From Amycolatopsis australiensis (GTDB taxonomy: Bacteria; Actinomycetota; Actinomycetes; Mycobacteriales; Pseudonocardiaceae), in the NCBI RefSeq assembly GCF_900119165.1, contig NZ_FPJG01000006.1, forward strand, positions 1,612,001 to 1,676,000: a stretch of DNA of 64,000 bases, given 5' to 3'. Positions 26,052-34,074 of this stretch are shown piece after piece; positions within the stretch are counted from its first letter, which is position 1; every line of letters starts with the position of its first letter. A model generated the notes under the pieces. It did no database searches. It was not told the origin of the DNA and was given only the letters and a program-made list of their open reading frames with translations. Position numbers and translations under genes: made by a program.

Positions 26052-27025
26052 GCCAGGCTCCCTTCGAGAGTCTTGTCCTCCGTGGACTGTTCGGCGGTGT
26101 GCCCGGTGAGGGCGAGGAACACCTCGTCGAGACTGGGCAGCCGCAGCGCCAGCTCGTCGGCGGTGATCCCGGCCTCGTCCAGCTTGCGGACCAAGGTGGA
26201 CAGCAGCACCGGGTCGTCGACCGGCGCGGTCAGCAGCCCGGTCGCGTCGTCACGGGTCGGCCGGACACCGGCGAGGTCGCCGAGGATCCGGTTGACCGAG
26301 TCCATGTCGGACAGCCGGGTGGGCCGCACCTGCAGCGTCTGCCCGCCGACACGGCGCTTGAGCTCGTCGGCCCGGCCGTCGGCGACGACCCGGCCGTGGT
26401 CGAACACGGTGATCTTGTCGGCCAGCTGGTCGGCCTCCTCCAGGTACTGCGTGGTCAGCAGCACCGTGGCGCCCTCGGCGACGAGGCCGCGGACGACGTC
26501 CCAGACCTCGTTGCGGGCGTGCGGGTCGAGCCCGGTGGTCGGCTCGTCGAGGTAGAGCACCTCGGGGCGGCCGACGAGGCTGGCCGCGAGGTCGAGCCGC
26601 CGCCGCATGCCGCCGGAGTAGGTCCGGATCGGCCGCTTGGCCGCGCCGGTCAGCTCGAACCGCTCGATCAGCTCGGCGGCGCGCTTCTTGGCGTCGACGC
26701 GGGAGTAGCCGTACAACCGTCCGATGAGGACGAGGTTCTCGGTGCCGTTGAGGTCCTCGTCGACCGACGCGTACTGCCCGGTCAGCCCGATCAGGCCGCG
26801 GACCCGCACCGGGTCGGCGACGACGTCGTAACCCCCGACGGTGGCTCGGCCGGCGTCCGGTTTCATCAGCGTGGCCAGGATCCGGACGGCGGTCGTCTTG
26901 CCGGCGCCGTTCGGGCCGAGCACGCCGACGACCTGCCCGAACGGGACCTCGAGGTCCACCCCGTCCAGCGCCTTGGTCTCCCCGAAGTGCTTGACCAGGC
27001 CCTCGGCCTGGATCGCGTGCGACAT
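26048..27025 (-). CDS. ABC exporter ATP-binding protein (DrrA-type)
   Basis: A 325-aa ATPase that powers the adjacent permease. Walker A is GPNGAGKTTAVR near residue 39, the signature is YSGGMRRRLDLAASL near 138 and Walker B is VLYLDEPTTGLDP. The C-terminal extension LPSLDEVFLALTGH is the conserved end of DrrA-type proteins. ATG 27025 is preceded by AGGAGG. It is divergent from the endonuclease/phosphatase gene. Spaced CGCTGGCA repeats sit 50-100 bp upstream. Confidence 0.92.
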   Translation of the reverse strand: MSHAIQAEGLVKHFGETKALDGVDLEVPFGQVVGVLGPNGAGKTTAVRILATLMKPDAGRATVGGYDVVADPVRVRGLIGLTGQYASVDEDLNGTENLVLIGRLYGYSRVDAKKRAAELIERFELTGAAKRPIRTYSGGMRRRLDLAASLVGRPEVLYLDEPTTGLDPHARNEVWDVVRGLVAEGATVLLTTQYLEEADQLADKITVFDHGRVVADGRADELKRRVGGQTLQVRPTRLSDMDSVNRILGDLAGVRPTRDDATGLLTAPVDDPVLLSTLVRKLDEAGITADELALRLPSLDEVFLALTGHTAEQSTEDKTLEGSLA

Positions 27026-27073
27026 GGGCGTTCCTCCTTCGCTGTCGCTGTCGGGTGCCACTGTGGACGCCGT

Positions 27074-27123
27074 CGCTGGCAGCACGCGCACAGCGCGCTG
27101 GCACGCGCTGGCAGCCGCTGGTG
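27074..27123. repeat. CGCTGGCA iterated motif upstream of drrAB-type operon
   Basis: CGCTGGCA occurs at 27074, 27096 and 27106, with a variant CGCTGGTG at 27116. Spacings are 22, 10 and 10 bp, close to whole helical turns. It lies between the divergent ABC exporter and endonuclease/phosphatase genes, where an operator is expected. No regulator gene is adjacent. Confidence 0.5.
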
Positions 27124-27188
27124 GAGATCTTGTGGAGGAGTTGCCGGCACCCGAGCCGGGACGGCGTCCGCTGGGCATACTCGGCACC

Positions 27189-28148
27189 ATGACCGTTGCG
27201 GAACAGATGCGCGTCCGGCGGAAGAACCCGCTGGTCACGGCCCTGCTGGTGGTGCCGCTGGTGCCGTTGGCAGCGCTGGCCGCGCTGCGCCTGATCGGCT
27301 ACGACGGCGACTGGTACACCCTCGCGGCACTGGCGCTGACGCCGTTCGCGACGGCCGCCGGCGCGCTGCTCGGCGTACTCGCACTGGCGCTGCGGCGGTG
27401 GTGGATCGGCGGGCTCGCGCTGGTCCTGGCGGTCGTGCTGGCCGTGCTCGTGCTGCCGCGGCTGTCAGCGAGCGACCAGCGCGACGTGCACGGCAAGACA
27501 CTGCGCGTGCTCGCGTCGAACCTGCTCTACGGCCAGGCGGATCCCAAGGCCGTCGTCGATCTCGTGCGCGAGCAGCGGATCGACGTGCTGAACCTGGTGG
27601 AGATGACGCCCCGCGCGGTCGACGGGCTGACCGCCGCCGGACTGTTCCAGCTGCTGCCGTACCGGGTGCTGCACCCGGCGCCCGGCGCGTTCGGCTCGGG
27701 GATCGTGTCGCGCTTTCCGCTGAAGGAGGTCAACCTGACGGGTGATTCCGCGGCCAAGCAGCCGGGCGCGCAGGCCGACCTCGGCGACGGCGTCGTGGCG
27801 GAGATCGTCGCCGTCCACCCGATCTCCCCGGACGTCGACACCCCGCAGTGGGAGCGCGAGATCAAGGACCTCTCCCGCGCGGCGGGTGAGCACGGCCTGC
27901 GCATCCTGGCGGGCGACTTCAACGCGACACTGGACCACGCGGCGTTCCGGACGGTCCTGTCCCGCGGCTACAACGACGCGGCGGAGGAGCACGGCTCGGC
28001 GCTGACCCCGACGTGGCCGTCGTCGCTGCCGGTGGTGACGATCGACCACGTCGTGGTGGACAACCGGGCGGCGGTGACCGACTACCGGGTGTTCGACGTC
28101 CCGGGCAGCGATCACAGGGCCGTTTTCGCCGAGGTCCGGCTGCCTTAG
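27189..28148 (+). CDS. Membrane-anchored endonuclease/exonuclease/phosphatase-family protein
   Basis: A 319-aa protein with three hydrophobic segments in the first 95 residues, followed by an exported EEP domain. Active-site pieces are ASNLLYGQ, NLVEMT (the metal-binding Glu), AGDFNATLDH and the final SDHRAVFAEV. Family members are phosphodiesterases or phosphatases acting on DNA, lipids or sugar phosphates. The topology suggests an extracytoplasmic substrate. It converges on the sirtuin gene with a four-base overlap. Confidence 0.85.
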   Translation: MTVAEQMRVRRKNPLVTALLVVPLVPLAALAALRLIGYDGDWYTLAALALTPFATAAGALLGVLALALRRWWIGGLALVLAVVLAVLVLPRLSASDQRDVHGKTLRVLASNLLYGQADPKAVVDLVREQRIDVLNLVEMTPRAVDGLTAAGLFQLLPYRVLHPAPGAFGSGIVSRFPLKEVNLTGDSAAKQPGAQADLGDGVVAEIVAVHPISPDVDTPQWEREIKDLSRAAGEHGLRILAGDFNATLDHAAFRTVLSRGYNDAAEEHGSALTPTWPSSLPVVTIDHVVVDNRAAVTDYRVFDVPGSDHRAVFAEVRLP

Positions 28149-28951
28149 GCCAGGAGCGCGGTCAGCGTTTCCAGCGCGCCGGCCGCGACGGAGACGCCGC
28201 GGCCGTGCCGGATCTCCGGTTCCCGCGGGTTGATCCGGATCAGCGCGCCCGTCGCCGCGCTGGCCAGTTCGCTGTAGCGGCGGACCGTCGGGACCGCCTG
28301 GCCCGCGCCCAGCTCCACCACCACCAGGTCACGCGCGGTGCGGCGCCACGCCGTCAGCTCGTCGAGCTGGGCCTGGCTGCGGTGCGGCACCCACGAGAAG
28401 TCGCCGAACATCAGGATGTTGGGCCGGGCGAGGCCGCCGCAGCGGGGGCACGACGGCAGTGGCGGCACCGCGCGCATCGTCTCCTCGTCGATGACGACTT
28501 CGACGGCGTCGGCGGCCCAGATGTCGTCCGTGCAGCCGGACAGGCACTGCAGGTGGTGGATCGAGCCGTGCGCCTCGGCGACGTGCCCGAAGCCCGCCTT
28601 CTGGAACTGGCCGTCCACATTGGACGTGAAGACGCGTACGCCGCCGGGCAACCGCGAGCCGAGTCCGAGCAGCAGCCGGAACCCCTCGTGCGGCACGGTA
28701 GCGCGGTACAGCGCCAGCCGGTGACCGTAGAAACCCCACGCCAGCTCGGGGTCGCCGGCGAAGTGGCGCGGGTCGGCGAGCTCCTCGAACCGCAGCCCCA
28801 GCCGGGCGTACGGCGGGTACGCGCGCCAGAACCCTTCGCCGCCGCGGAAGTCCGGCAGGCCGGAGTCGACGCCCATCCCGGCGCCGGCGCAGATCAGCAG
28901 CGCGCCGGCGCTCTCCAGCAGCTCCGCGGCCCGGTCGAGGGCGTCACTCAC
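28145..28951 (-). CDS. SIR2-family NAD-dependent protein deacylase
   Basis: A 268-aa sirtuin. The NAD loop is CAGAGMGVDSGLPDFRG near residues 21-37. TSNVDGQF takes the place of the usual TQNIDGLH. The catalytic His is in HGSIHHLQC, and zinc ligands are CLSGC and CPRC. The variant TSNVDG motif places it away from the typical CobB group, so acyl preference is open. The GTG start overlaps the preceding monooxygenase gene by eight bases, indicating one transcript with it and probably with the M1 peptidase. Confidence 0.87.
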   Translation of the reverse strand: MSDALDRAAELLESAGALLICAGAGMGVDSGLPDFRGGEGFWRAYPPYARLGLRFEELADPRHFAGDPELAWGFYGHRLALYRATVPHEGFRLLLGLGSRLPGGVRVFTSNVDGQFQKAGFGHVAEAHGSIHHLQCLSGCTDDIWAADAVEVVIDEETMRAVPPLPSCPRCGGLARPNILMFGDFSWVPHRSQAQLDELTAWRRTARDLVVVELGAGQAVPTVRRYSELASAATGALIRINPREPEIRHGRGVSVAAGALETLTALLA

Positions 28952-29255
28952 CCGGCTTCGAGCCGAGGACGACCTCGAACTCCAGCAGGTTCGCCCCGGT
29001 GGACACGGGCTTGGCGCGCTCGCCCGAGTGCGCCGCCGCGGCCGGGCCGCCCTTCGCCCACGCCTGATACGCCTCTTCGGTTTCCCACTTCGTGTACACG
29101 AAGTAGCGCGTCTCGCCGGAGACCGGGCGCAGCAGCTCGAACCCGAGGAAGCCCGGCTGCCGGTCGACGGCGTGCATCCGCGCGGCGAACCGCTTCTCCA
29201 GCTCGGGGCCGGCGCCCTCCGGGACCTCGATCGCATTGATCTTCACGACACTCAT
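28944..29255 (-). CDS. Antibiotic biosynthesis monooxygenase (ABM) domain protein
   Basis: A 103-aa single ABM domain with a ferredoxin-like fold: MSVVKINAIEVPEG, the FLGFELLRPVSGETRYFVYT core and WETEEAYQAWAKG. The pattern resembles MhuD/IsdG-like haem-degrading enzymes, which use Asn, Trp and His. An Asn near residue 7 and Trp66 are present and a candidate His is at about 77. It could be haem degradation or cofactor-free oxygenation. It lies in an operon between the M1 lipoprotein and the sirtuin. Confidence 0.82.
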   Translation of the reverse strand: MSVVKINAIEVPEGAGPELEKRFAARMHAVDRQPGFLGFELLRPVSGETRYFVYTKWETEEAYQAWAKGGPAAAAHSGERAKPVSTGANLLEFEVVLGSKPGE

Positions 29256-29273
29256 GCGCCCAGCCTACTGACG

Positions 29274-30689
29274 TCAGCTGCGCAGCGAGCCGGGGAAGAG
29301 GTCGGCGTCCGCGGGCAGCTTCGTGCCGCGGAACCACTCGTCGAAGAACGGGCGCAGGTTCTGGCCGCTGTCCCGCGCCGCCATCGCCTCGAAGTCGGCC
29401 CAGGTCGCGTTGCCGTGGCGGTAGCGGGACGGCCAGTCGTGCAGCAGCCGGTCGAACGCCGGGTCGCCGATCTGGCGGCGCAGGGCGTGCACCGCGAGGA
29501 TGCCCTTGTTGTAGACGCCCTCGAACTCGTGGCCGTGACCCATGGCGACCAGCTTCTGCCCCCAGAAGTCCGTGCTGCCCCGGGTGATCTCGATGGCCGC
29601 GCGGTAGCGGTCGTCCAGGCTCTGGCCCTCGCGCTCGGCCCACAGCCACTGCGAGTACGACGCGAAGCACTCGTTCAGGCAGATGTCGGACCAATCGCGC
29701 AAGGACACCGAATCGCCGAACCACTGGTGGGCGTTTTCGTGGACGAGCGTCGGCAGGTCGGCCCACTTCGCGTACGTCGGCCGGGTCTGCGTCTCGAGTG
29801 AGAACGGCACGTTCTCGTCGAGGTAGATCCCGCCGGCGGCCGACTGCGGGTACGGCCCGAACTTGCTCGTCAGGAACCCGAGCACCTCCGGCAGCCTGCC
29901 ACCGATCGCGCGCCGGGCGTCGGCACCCGGCGCGTACGCCGAAACCACCGGCGTGCCGTCCGGCAGGGTCGAGCGGTCGACGCTGAACTTGCCGATCGCG
30001 ATCGTCGTCAGGTAGCTCGCGACCGGGTTCGGCTCGGTCCAGGTGCCGGGCGGGCCCTCGCGGCCGTTCGAGATCACCGTCCACCCCGCCGGGACGTGCG
30101 CGGTGAGCGTGAAGGTGGCCTTGTCCCGCGGGGTCTCGTTCACCGGGTACCAGAACGACGCCGAGTGCGGCTCGCCGACCATGTACGCGCCGCCGTCGGC
30201 CGAGTGCTGCCAGCCGTTCTCGCTCCCGCCGTCGTGCGGGGTCTTGGCCGGGTCACCGCCGTAGCGGACACGCGTGCGGAACGTCGTCCCGGCGCGGATC
30301 GGCGACGGCGGCGTGATGACCAGCTCGAACGCCTTCTCCCGGCTGAAGCGCGCCGGCTGCCCGTCGACCTGGACGTCGTGGACGTCCAGGCCGCGCAGGT
30401 CGAGGTCGAAGCGGCTGAGGTCCTGGGTGGCCTTCGCGGTGACCGTCGTGTCGCCGTCGAGGTGCCCGCTCGGCGGGTCGTAGGTGACGCCGACCTGGTA
30501 GCCGAGGGCGTCGTAGCCGCCGTTGCCGTCGTCGGGGTAGTACGGGTCACCGGCCCCGGAGGCGCCCGGCAGCGGGTGCATGGGCGGGGGCGGCGGCGGA
30601 GGTGGCGGCGCCGTGACGGCGTCACCGGTGCACGCCGCGGCGAAGACCACCGCGGCGCAGACGGCGAGGGCGGTGAGTCGGCGGCGCAT
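29274..30689 (-). CDS. M1-family metallopeptidase lipoprotein
   Basis: A 471-aa paralogue of the protein at 20424-21860. A lipobox (VVFAAACTGD) ends the signal peptide, so it is membrane-anchored. A run of nine prolines follows. The zinc site is HENAHQW with LNECFASYSQW downstream. The family-wide DPYYPDDGNGGYDALGY start of the beta domain is shared with the paralogue. ATG 30689 (MRRRLTALAV) gives a normal signal peptide; an in-frame ATG at 30701 is also possible. The ABM gene follows after 18 bp. Confidence 0.87.
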   Translation of the reverse strand: MRRRLTALAVCAAVVFAAACTGDAVTAPPPPPPPPPMHPLPGASGAGDPYYPDDGNGGYDALGYQVGVTYDPPSGHLDGDTTVTAKATQDLSRFDLDLRGLDVHDVQVDGQPARFSREKAFELVITPPSPIRAGTTFRTRVRYGGDPAKTPHDGGSENGWQHSADGGAYMVGEPHSASFWYPVNETPRDKATFTLTAHVPAGWTVISNGREGPPGTWTEPNPVASYLTTIAIGKFSVDRSTLPDGTPVVSAYAPGADARRAIGGRLPEVLGFLTSKFGPYPQSAAGGIYLDENVPFSLETQTRPTYAKWADLPTLVHENAHQWFGDSVSLRDWSDICLNECFASYSQWLWAEREGQSLDDRYRAAIEITRGSTDFWGQKLVAMGHGHEFEGVYNKGILAVHALRRQIGDPAFDRLLHDWPSRYRHGNATWADFEAMAARDSGQNLRPFFDEWFRGTKLPADADLFPGSLRS

Positions 30690-30764
30690 GCACCCCACCA
30701 TAGGTGATGCAGCGCGACGGTTTGGTCACGTTCCGCACCAGGGCTTTTGTGGTTAGGTGGCCGC

Positions 30765-31511
30765 GTGCTCTGTTTCGGCGGCAGCGGCGTGCCGATCGTT
30801 CTGCTCCACGGCCTGATGGGCCGGGCGCGGACGTGGTGGCGGGTCGCGGAGTGGCTCCGGCCCTACGGTGCGGTGTACGGCCTCGACGCGCGCGGTCACG
30901 GCAGCGCGCCACGGGTCGGGCCGTGGACGACCGAGCGGTTCGCCGAGGACGTCGCCGCCGCCCTGCGGACGCTCGACGCCGGCCCGGCCGTGCTGATCGG
31001 CCACTCGATGGGCGGGCTGCACGCGTGGGCGACCGCCGCGCGGTACCCGGAGCTGGTGCGCGCGGTCGTGTCCGAGGACTTCGCGCCGGACCAGCGCGGC
31101 CGGACCGTCGAGACGTGGCGCGGGTACTTCGAGAGCTGGCCGGTGCCGTTCGAGTCGCTCGGCCACGTCCGCGAGTTCTTCGGCGACGCCGGCGAGTACT
31201 TCGCGGACTGCGTCGAGGAGCGCGAGGACGGCTTCCACCTGGTCGCCGACCTCGAGGACCTGTACGTCATCGCCGCCGAGTGGGGCCGCCGGGACTACTG
31301 GGACGTGGTCGAAGCGATCCGCTGCCCGTTGCTGCTGGTCGAGGGCGAGCACACGGCGATGCCGCCCGGCCAGCAGGCCGCCGTCGCGGCCCGGGTGCCG
31401 GGCGCGAAGCACCTGGTGGTGCCGGGCTCGGCCCACCTGCCGCACGACGAGGCCCCGGAGACCTACCGGGGCGCGGTCGAGGCGTTCCTCAGCCAGGTGC
31501 TCAACCGGTGA
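30765..31511 (+). CDS. Alpha/beta hydrolase
   Basis: A 248-aa alpha/beta-hydrolase. The oxyanion motif is LLHGLMGRARTWW, the nucleophile elbow is GHSMGG (Ser near residue 89), the acid is in LLVEGEHTA and the His is in GSAHLPHDE near the C-terminus. GTG 30765 is favoured by AGGTGG four bases upstream; TTG at 30747 would add six residues. Substrate unknown. It is divergent from the M1 lipoprotein gene. Confidence 0.85.
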   Translation: MLCFGGSGVPIVLLHGLMGRARTWWRVAEWLRPYGAVYGLDARGHGSAPRVGPWTTERFAEDVAAALRTLDAGPAVLIGHSMGGLHAWATAARYPELVRAVVSEDFAPDQRGRTVETWRGYFESWPVPFESLGHVREFFGDAGEYFADCVEEREDGFHLVADLEDLYVIAAEWGRRDYWDVVEAIRCPLLLVEGEHTAMPPGQQAAVAARVPGAKHLVVPGSAHLPHDEAPETYRGAVEAFLSQVLNR

Positions 31512-31577
31512 AACCGCGCGTGACCTGGGGGACGGCACACCGAACGCGCCGTTGAGCCCGGCGCGCCGACCGCCTGG

Positions 31578-32534
31578 TCACGCGCGCGACAGGTCCGCGC
31601 GCCAGGCCGCGGTGGAGCGATCGGATGGCACGATCAACGGCCAGACGTCCGCGCCGAGGAAGCCGGTTTCGTCGGAGACCATCGCCGCGGTGCAGGTGTC
31701 GCGGCGCAGCCCGGCCTGCGCCGCCAGTGCCGCCACGGCGTCCTTTGTGGACTGCCCGAAGACGCCGTCGGTCGGGACGCCGAACCCGGAGGCCCGCAGG
31801 AACCGCTGCGCCAGCTGGACCTTCCGGCCCGTGTCACCCGGCTTGAGCAGGGGCCACCCGGCTTCGGCGCGGGCCACCGAGACACCCAGGACGCGCCCGA
31901 CTGCGGTCCGCAGCTCGGGCAGCCGGTCGTAGAGCACCTGGCCGGGGCACTCGGTCGAGTTGAAGTCGCGGTGGCCCTTGATGAACTCCGGCGAGATGCC
32001 GTACTGGTGGGCGATGTAGGCGATGAGGTTCACGAGGGAGTCCCACAGCGCCTGCGGCACGTCGACCGTGCTGTACATGCCCTCGTTCTCGATGCCGAGG
32101 CACTCGCTGTTGTGGTTGGCGACGTTGGCGCCCTGCACGTGCTGGGTGCCGCCGCGCAGCACTTCCAGGCTGCGGTGCCTGCCTTCGGTGACGAACCCGC
32201 CCCGGCTGTTCGTGAACTGCTGGCCGCTGTCGATCCAGCCGTTCTTGTCCATGTGGAGGTTCTGGATGAACCGCGCGACGTAGAACGCGCGGGCCAGCGA
32301 GAAGTCGTTGTTGGCCGGCGGATCGACGGCGTGGTGCACGACGATGTAGGTCGGCTTGTGGTTCTCCACCACGATGGTGCCGGCGGCGGGCCGGGCGCCC
32401 CATTCGGACGTCGGGTGGATCGTCGGTGTCGGCACGGCCGCGGCGGCCGTCCCCGTGGTCGTCATCCCCAGTGCGCCGGCCGCGGTCGCGGTCGCCCCCG
32501 CCTTGAGCAGGGTCCGGCGGTCAACAGTGACCAT
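31578..32534 (-). CDS. Tat-exported N-acetylmuramoyl-L-alanine amidase (PGRP/amidase_2)
   Basis: A 318-aa cell-wall hydrolase that cuts the amide between MurNAc and the peptide. The N-terminus DRRTLLKAG plus an Ala/Thr-rich stretch fits a Tat signal. The amidase_2/PGRP domain covers about 40-205, with zinc ligands in YIVVHHAVD and GHRDFNSTECPG. A C-terminal peptidoglycan-binding domain (about 225-285) contains LKPGDTGRKVQLAQRFL and TDGVFGQSTKDAV. A stand-alone gene, with a short palindrome at its promoter. Confidence 0.9.
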   Translation of the reverse strand: MVTVDRRTLLKAGATATAAGALGMTTTGTAAAAVPTPTIHPTSEWGARPAAGTIVVENHKPTYIVVHHAVDPPANNDFSLARAFYVARFIQNLHMDKNGWIDSGQQFTNSRGGFVTEGRHRSLEVLRGGTQHVQGANVANHNSECLGIENEGMYSTVDVPQALWDSLVNLIAYIAHQYGISPEFIKGHRDFNSTECPGQVLYDRLPELRTAVGRVLGVSVARAEAGWPLLKPGDTGRKVQLAQRFLRASGFGVPTDGVFGQSTKDAVAALAAQAGLRRDTCTAAMVSDETGFLGADVWPLIVPSDRSTAAWRADLSRA

Positions 32535-32574
32535 GCGGGAACGGTAACCCCGTACCGCGCCGAAGACAACTATT

Positions 32575-32588
32575 GACCAACTTTGGTC
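32575..32588. promoter_or_regulatory. GACCAA-CT-TTGGTC palindrome
   Basis: A perfect 6-bp inverted repeat with a two-base centre lies 41 bp upstream of the amidase start, in the AT-richest part of the 62-bp gap before the mutY stop. Its position suits an operator for the amidase gene. The regulator is unknown. Confidence 0.4.
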
Positions 32589-32596
32589 GTAGTGCG

Positions 32597-33472
32597 TCAG
32601 TGTTCACCCGGAAGTGCGAAAAGACCGTCGCGGGTCTGCTCGAGCAGGCCGTCGACCAGCAGGGAGTCCAGGCAGCGGTCGCGCTGGCCGCCGTCGTGCC
32701 ACACCAGGTCCAGGCGCGCCTTCTCGACCGGCCCCTCGCTGCCGCGCAGCACGTCCAGCAGCCGTCCGCGGACGTACCGGTCGGTGCCGGCGTACCGCTG
32801 CACCGGCTTGGCCGGGCCGGTGTACTCCGGCCGGCCGGCGAGCTGCCAGGCGCACTCGGCGAAGATCGGGCAGTCCGCGCACTTCGGGGCGCGTGCGGTG
32901 CAGATCAGGGCGCCCAGCTCCATGATCGCGGCCGAAAACCGGGCGGCGGGCGCGTCCTCGGCGGGCAGCAGCGCCTCGACGTCGGCCATGTCCCGCGTGT
33001 TCGACGCGGGCCCGGCGTCCCCGGCGCCGTGCACGGCCCGCGCGACGACCCGCCGCACGTTCGTGTCGACGACCGGCGCGCGCCGCCCGTAGGCGAAGGC
33101 GGCGACGGCACGGGCGGTGTAGGCCCCGATGCCGGGCAGCGCGAGCAGAGTGTCCACATCGGACGGAACGACGTCACCGTGCCGCGCGGCGATGACCCCG
33201 GCGGCCTCGTGCAGCCGCAGCGCGCGACGCGGGTAGCCGAGCTTGCCCCAGGCCCGCACGACCTCGCCTTGCGACGACGCGGCCAGCGCGGAGGGAACGG
33301 GCCACCGCGCCATCCACTCGTGCCAGATCGGCTCCACGCGCGCGACAGGCGTCTGCTGCAGCATGATCTCGCTGACCAGGACGCCCCAGGCCGAGCAGTC
33401 GGGCCGGCGCCACGGCAGGTCCCGGCCGTGCGCGGAGAACCAGTCGAGCAGTACGTCAGCGTCCACAGCCAC
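32597..33472 (-). CDS. mutY: A/G-specific adenine glycosylase
   Basis: A 291-aa DNA repair enzyme that removes A opposite 8-oxoG. It has the helix-hairpin-helix LPGIGAYTARAVAAFA with the catalytic Asp in VVDTNVRRV. The [4Fe-4S] motif C-x6-C-x2-C-x5-C is seen as CTARAPKCADCPIFAEC. The catalytic Glu lies in SEIMLQQTPV. The C-terminal NUDIX-like 8-oxoG recognition domain is missing or reduced (291 aa versus about 350). GTG start nine bases after the carbonic anhydrase stop. The pairing with a carbonic anhydrase is also found in mycobacteria. Confidence 0.92.
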   Translation of the reverse strand: MAVDADVLLDWFSAHGRDLPWRRPDCSAWGVLVSEIMLQQTPVARVEPIWHEWMARWPVPSALAASSQGEVVRAWGKLGYPRRALRLHEAAGVIAARHGDVVPSDVDTLLALPGIGAYTARAVAAFAYGRRAPVVDTNVRRVVARAVHGAGDAGPASNTRDMADVEALLPAEDAPAARFSAAIMELGALICTARAPKCADCPIFAECAWQLAGRPEYTGPAKPVQRYAGTDRYVRGRLLDVLRGSEGPVEKARLDLVWHDGGQRDRCLDSLLVDGLLEQTRDGLFALPGEH

Positions 33473-33481
33473 GCCGGGAGG

Positions 33482-33973
33482 CTACTTCACCTCGGTGAGG
33501 CGCCCGGTCTTGACGTCGTAGACGAAGCCGCGGACGTTGTCCGTGTGCGGCAGGTACGCGCTGCGCCGGACCCGCTCCACCGAGGTCCGGACGCTGTTTT
33601 CGACGTTGCGGAACGCCTCCACCGACCACGTCGGCCGCAGGCCGGTGTCGTGTTCCAGCTCGTCCTTGAAGTCGTCCTCGGTGACCATCGAGAGGCCGCA
33701 CTCCGTGTGCTGCACGATCAGCACCTCGCGCGTGCCCAGCTTGCGCTGCGACAGGGCCAGCGAGCGGATCACGTCGTCGGTCACCACGCCGCCCGCGTTG
33801 CGCAGGACGTGGGACTCGCCCTGCAGCAGGCCGAAGATCTCGAAGACCCGGATCCGGGCGTCCATGCAGGTCAGCACGGCCACCTGGAGGGACGGCCGCG
33901 GGGTCGACCGGTCACCGGGGGTGATCTCGCCGAGTTCCTGGTTGCGCTTGAGGAGTACGTCGATCGAGGTCAT
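33482..33973 (-). CDS. Beta-class carbonic anhydrase
   Basis: A 163-aa zinc enzyme that interconverts CO2 and bicarbonate. Zinc ligands and the Asp-Arg dyad are in TCMDAR (near residue 35) and HTECG (near 88). It is shorter than plant-type enzymes, matching the small actinobacterial type (position of M. tuberculosis canB, Rv3588c). First gene of a two-gene operon with mutY. A GGAAGGTG ribosome site precedes the ATG. Confidence 0.9.
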   Translation of the reverse strand: MTSIDVLLKRNQELGEITPGDRSTPRPSLQVAVLTCMDARIRVFEIFGLLQGESHVLRNAGGVVTDDVIRSLALSQRKLGTREVLIVQHTECGLSMVTEDDFKDELEHDTGLRPTWSVEAFRNVENSVRTSVERVRRSAYLPHTDNVRGFVYDVKTGRLTEVK

Positions 33974-34074
33974 CGGTCACCTTCCGGCCAGTGGCCCCGC
34001 GGCGCGGGCCGACGTCCATTCCACCGGCAGGCGAGCGCCCGGGCAATGCACTACGAGCTATGTCACGGCGCGCG

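Noticed and set aside
22009..29255. Secondary-metabolite cluster (AfsR-type regulator, DrrAB-type exporter, ABM monooxygenase)
   Set aside because: No synthase, synthetase, tailoring enzyme or precursor gene is present; the three are common stand-alone genes.
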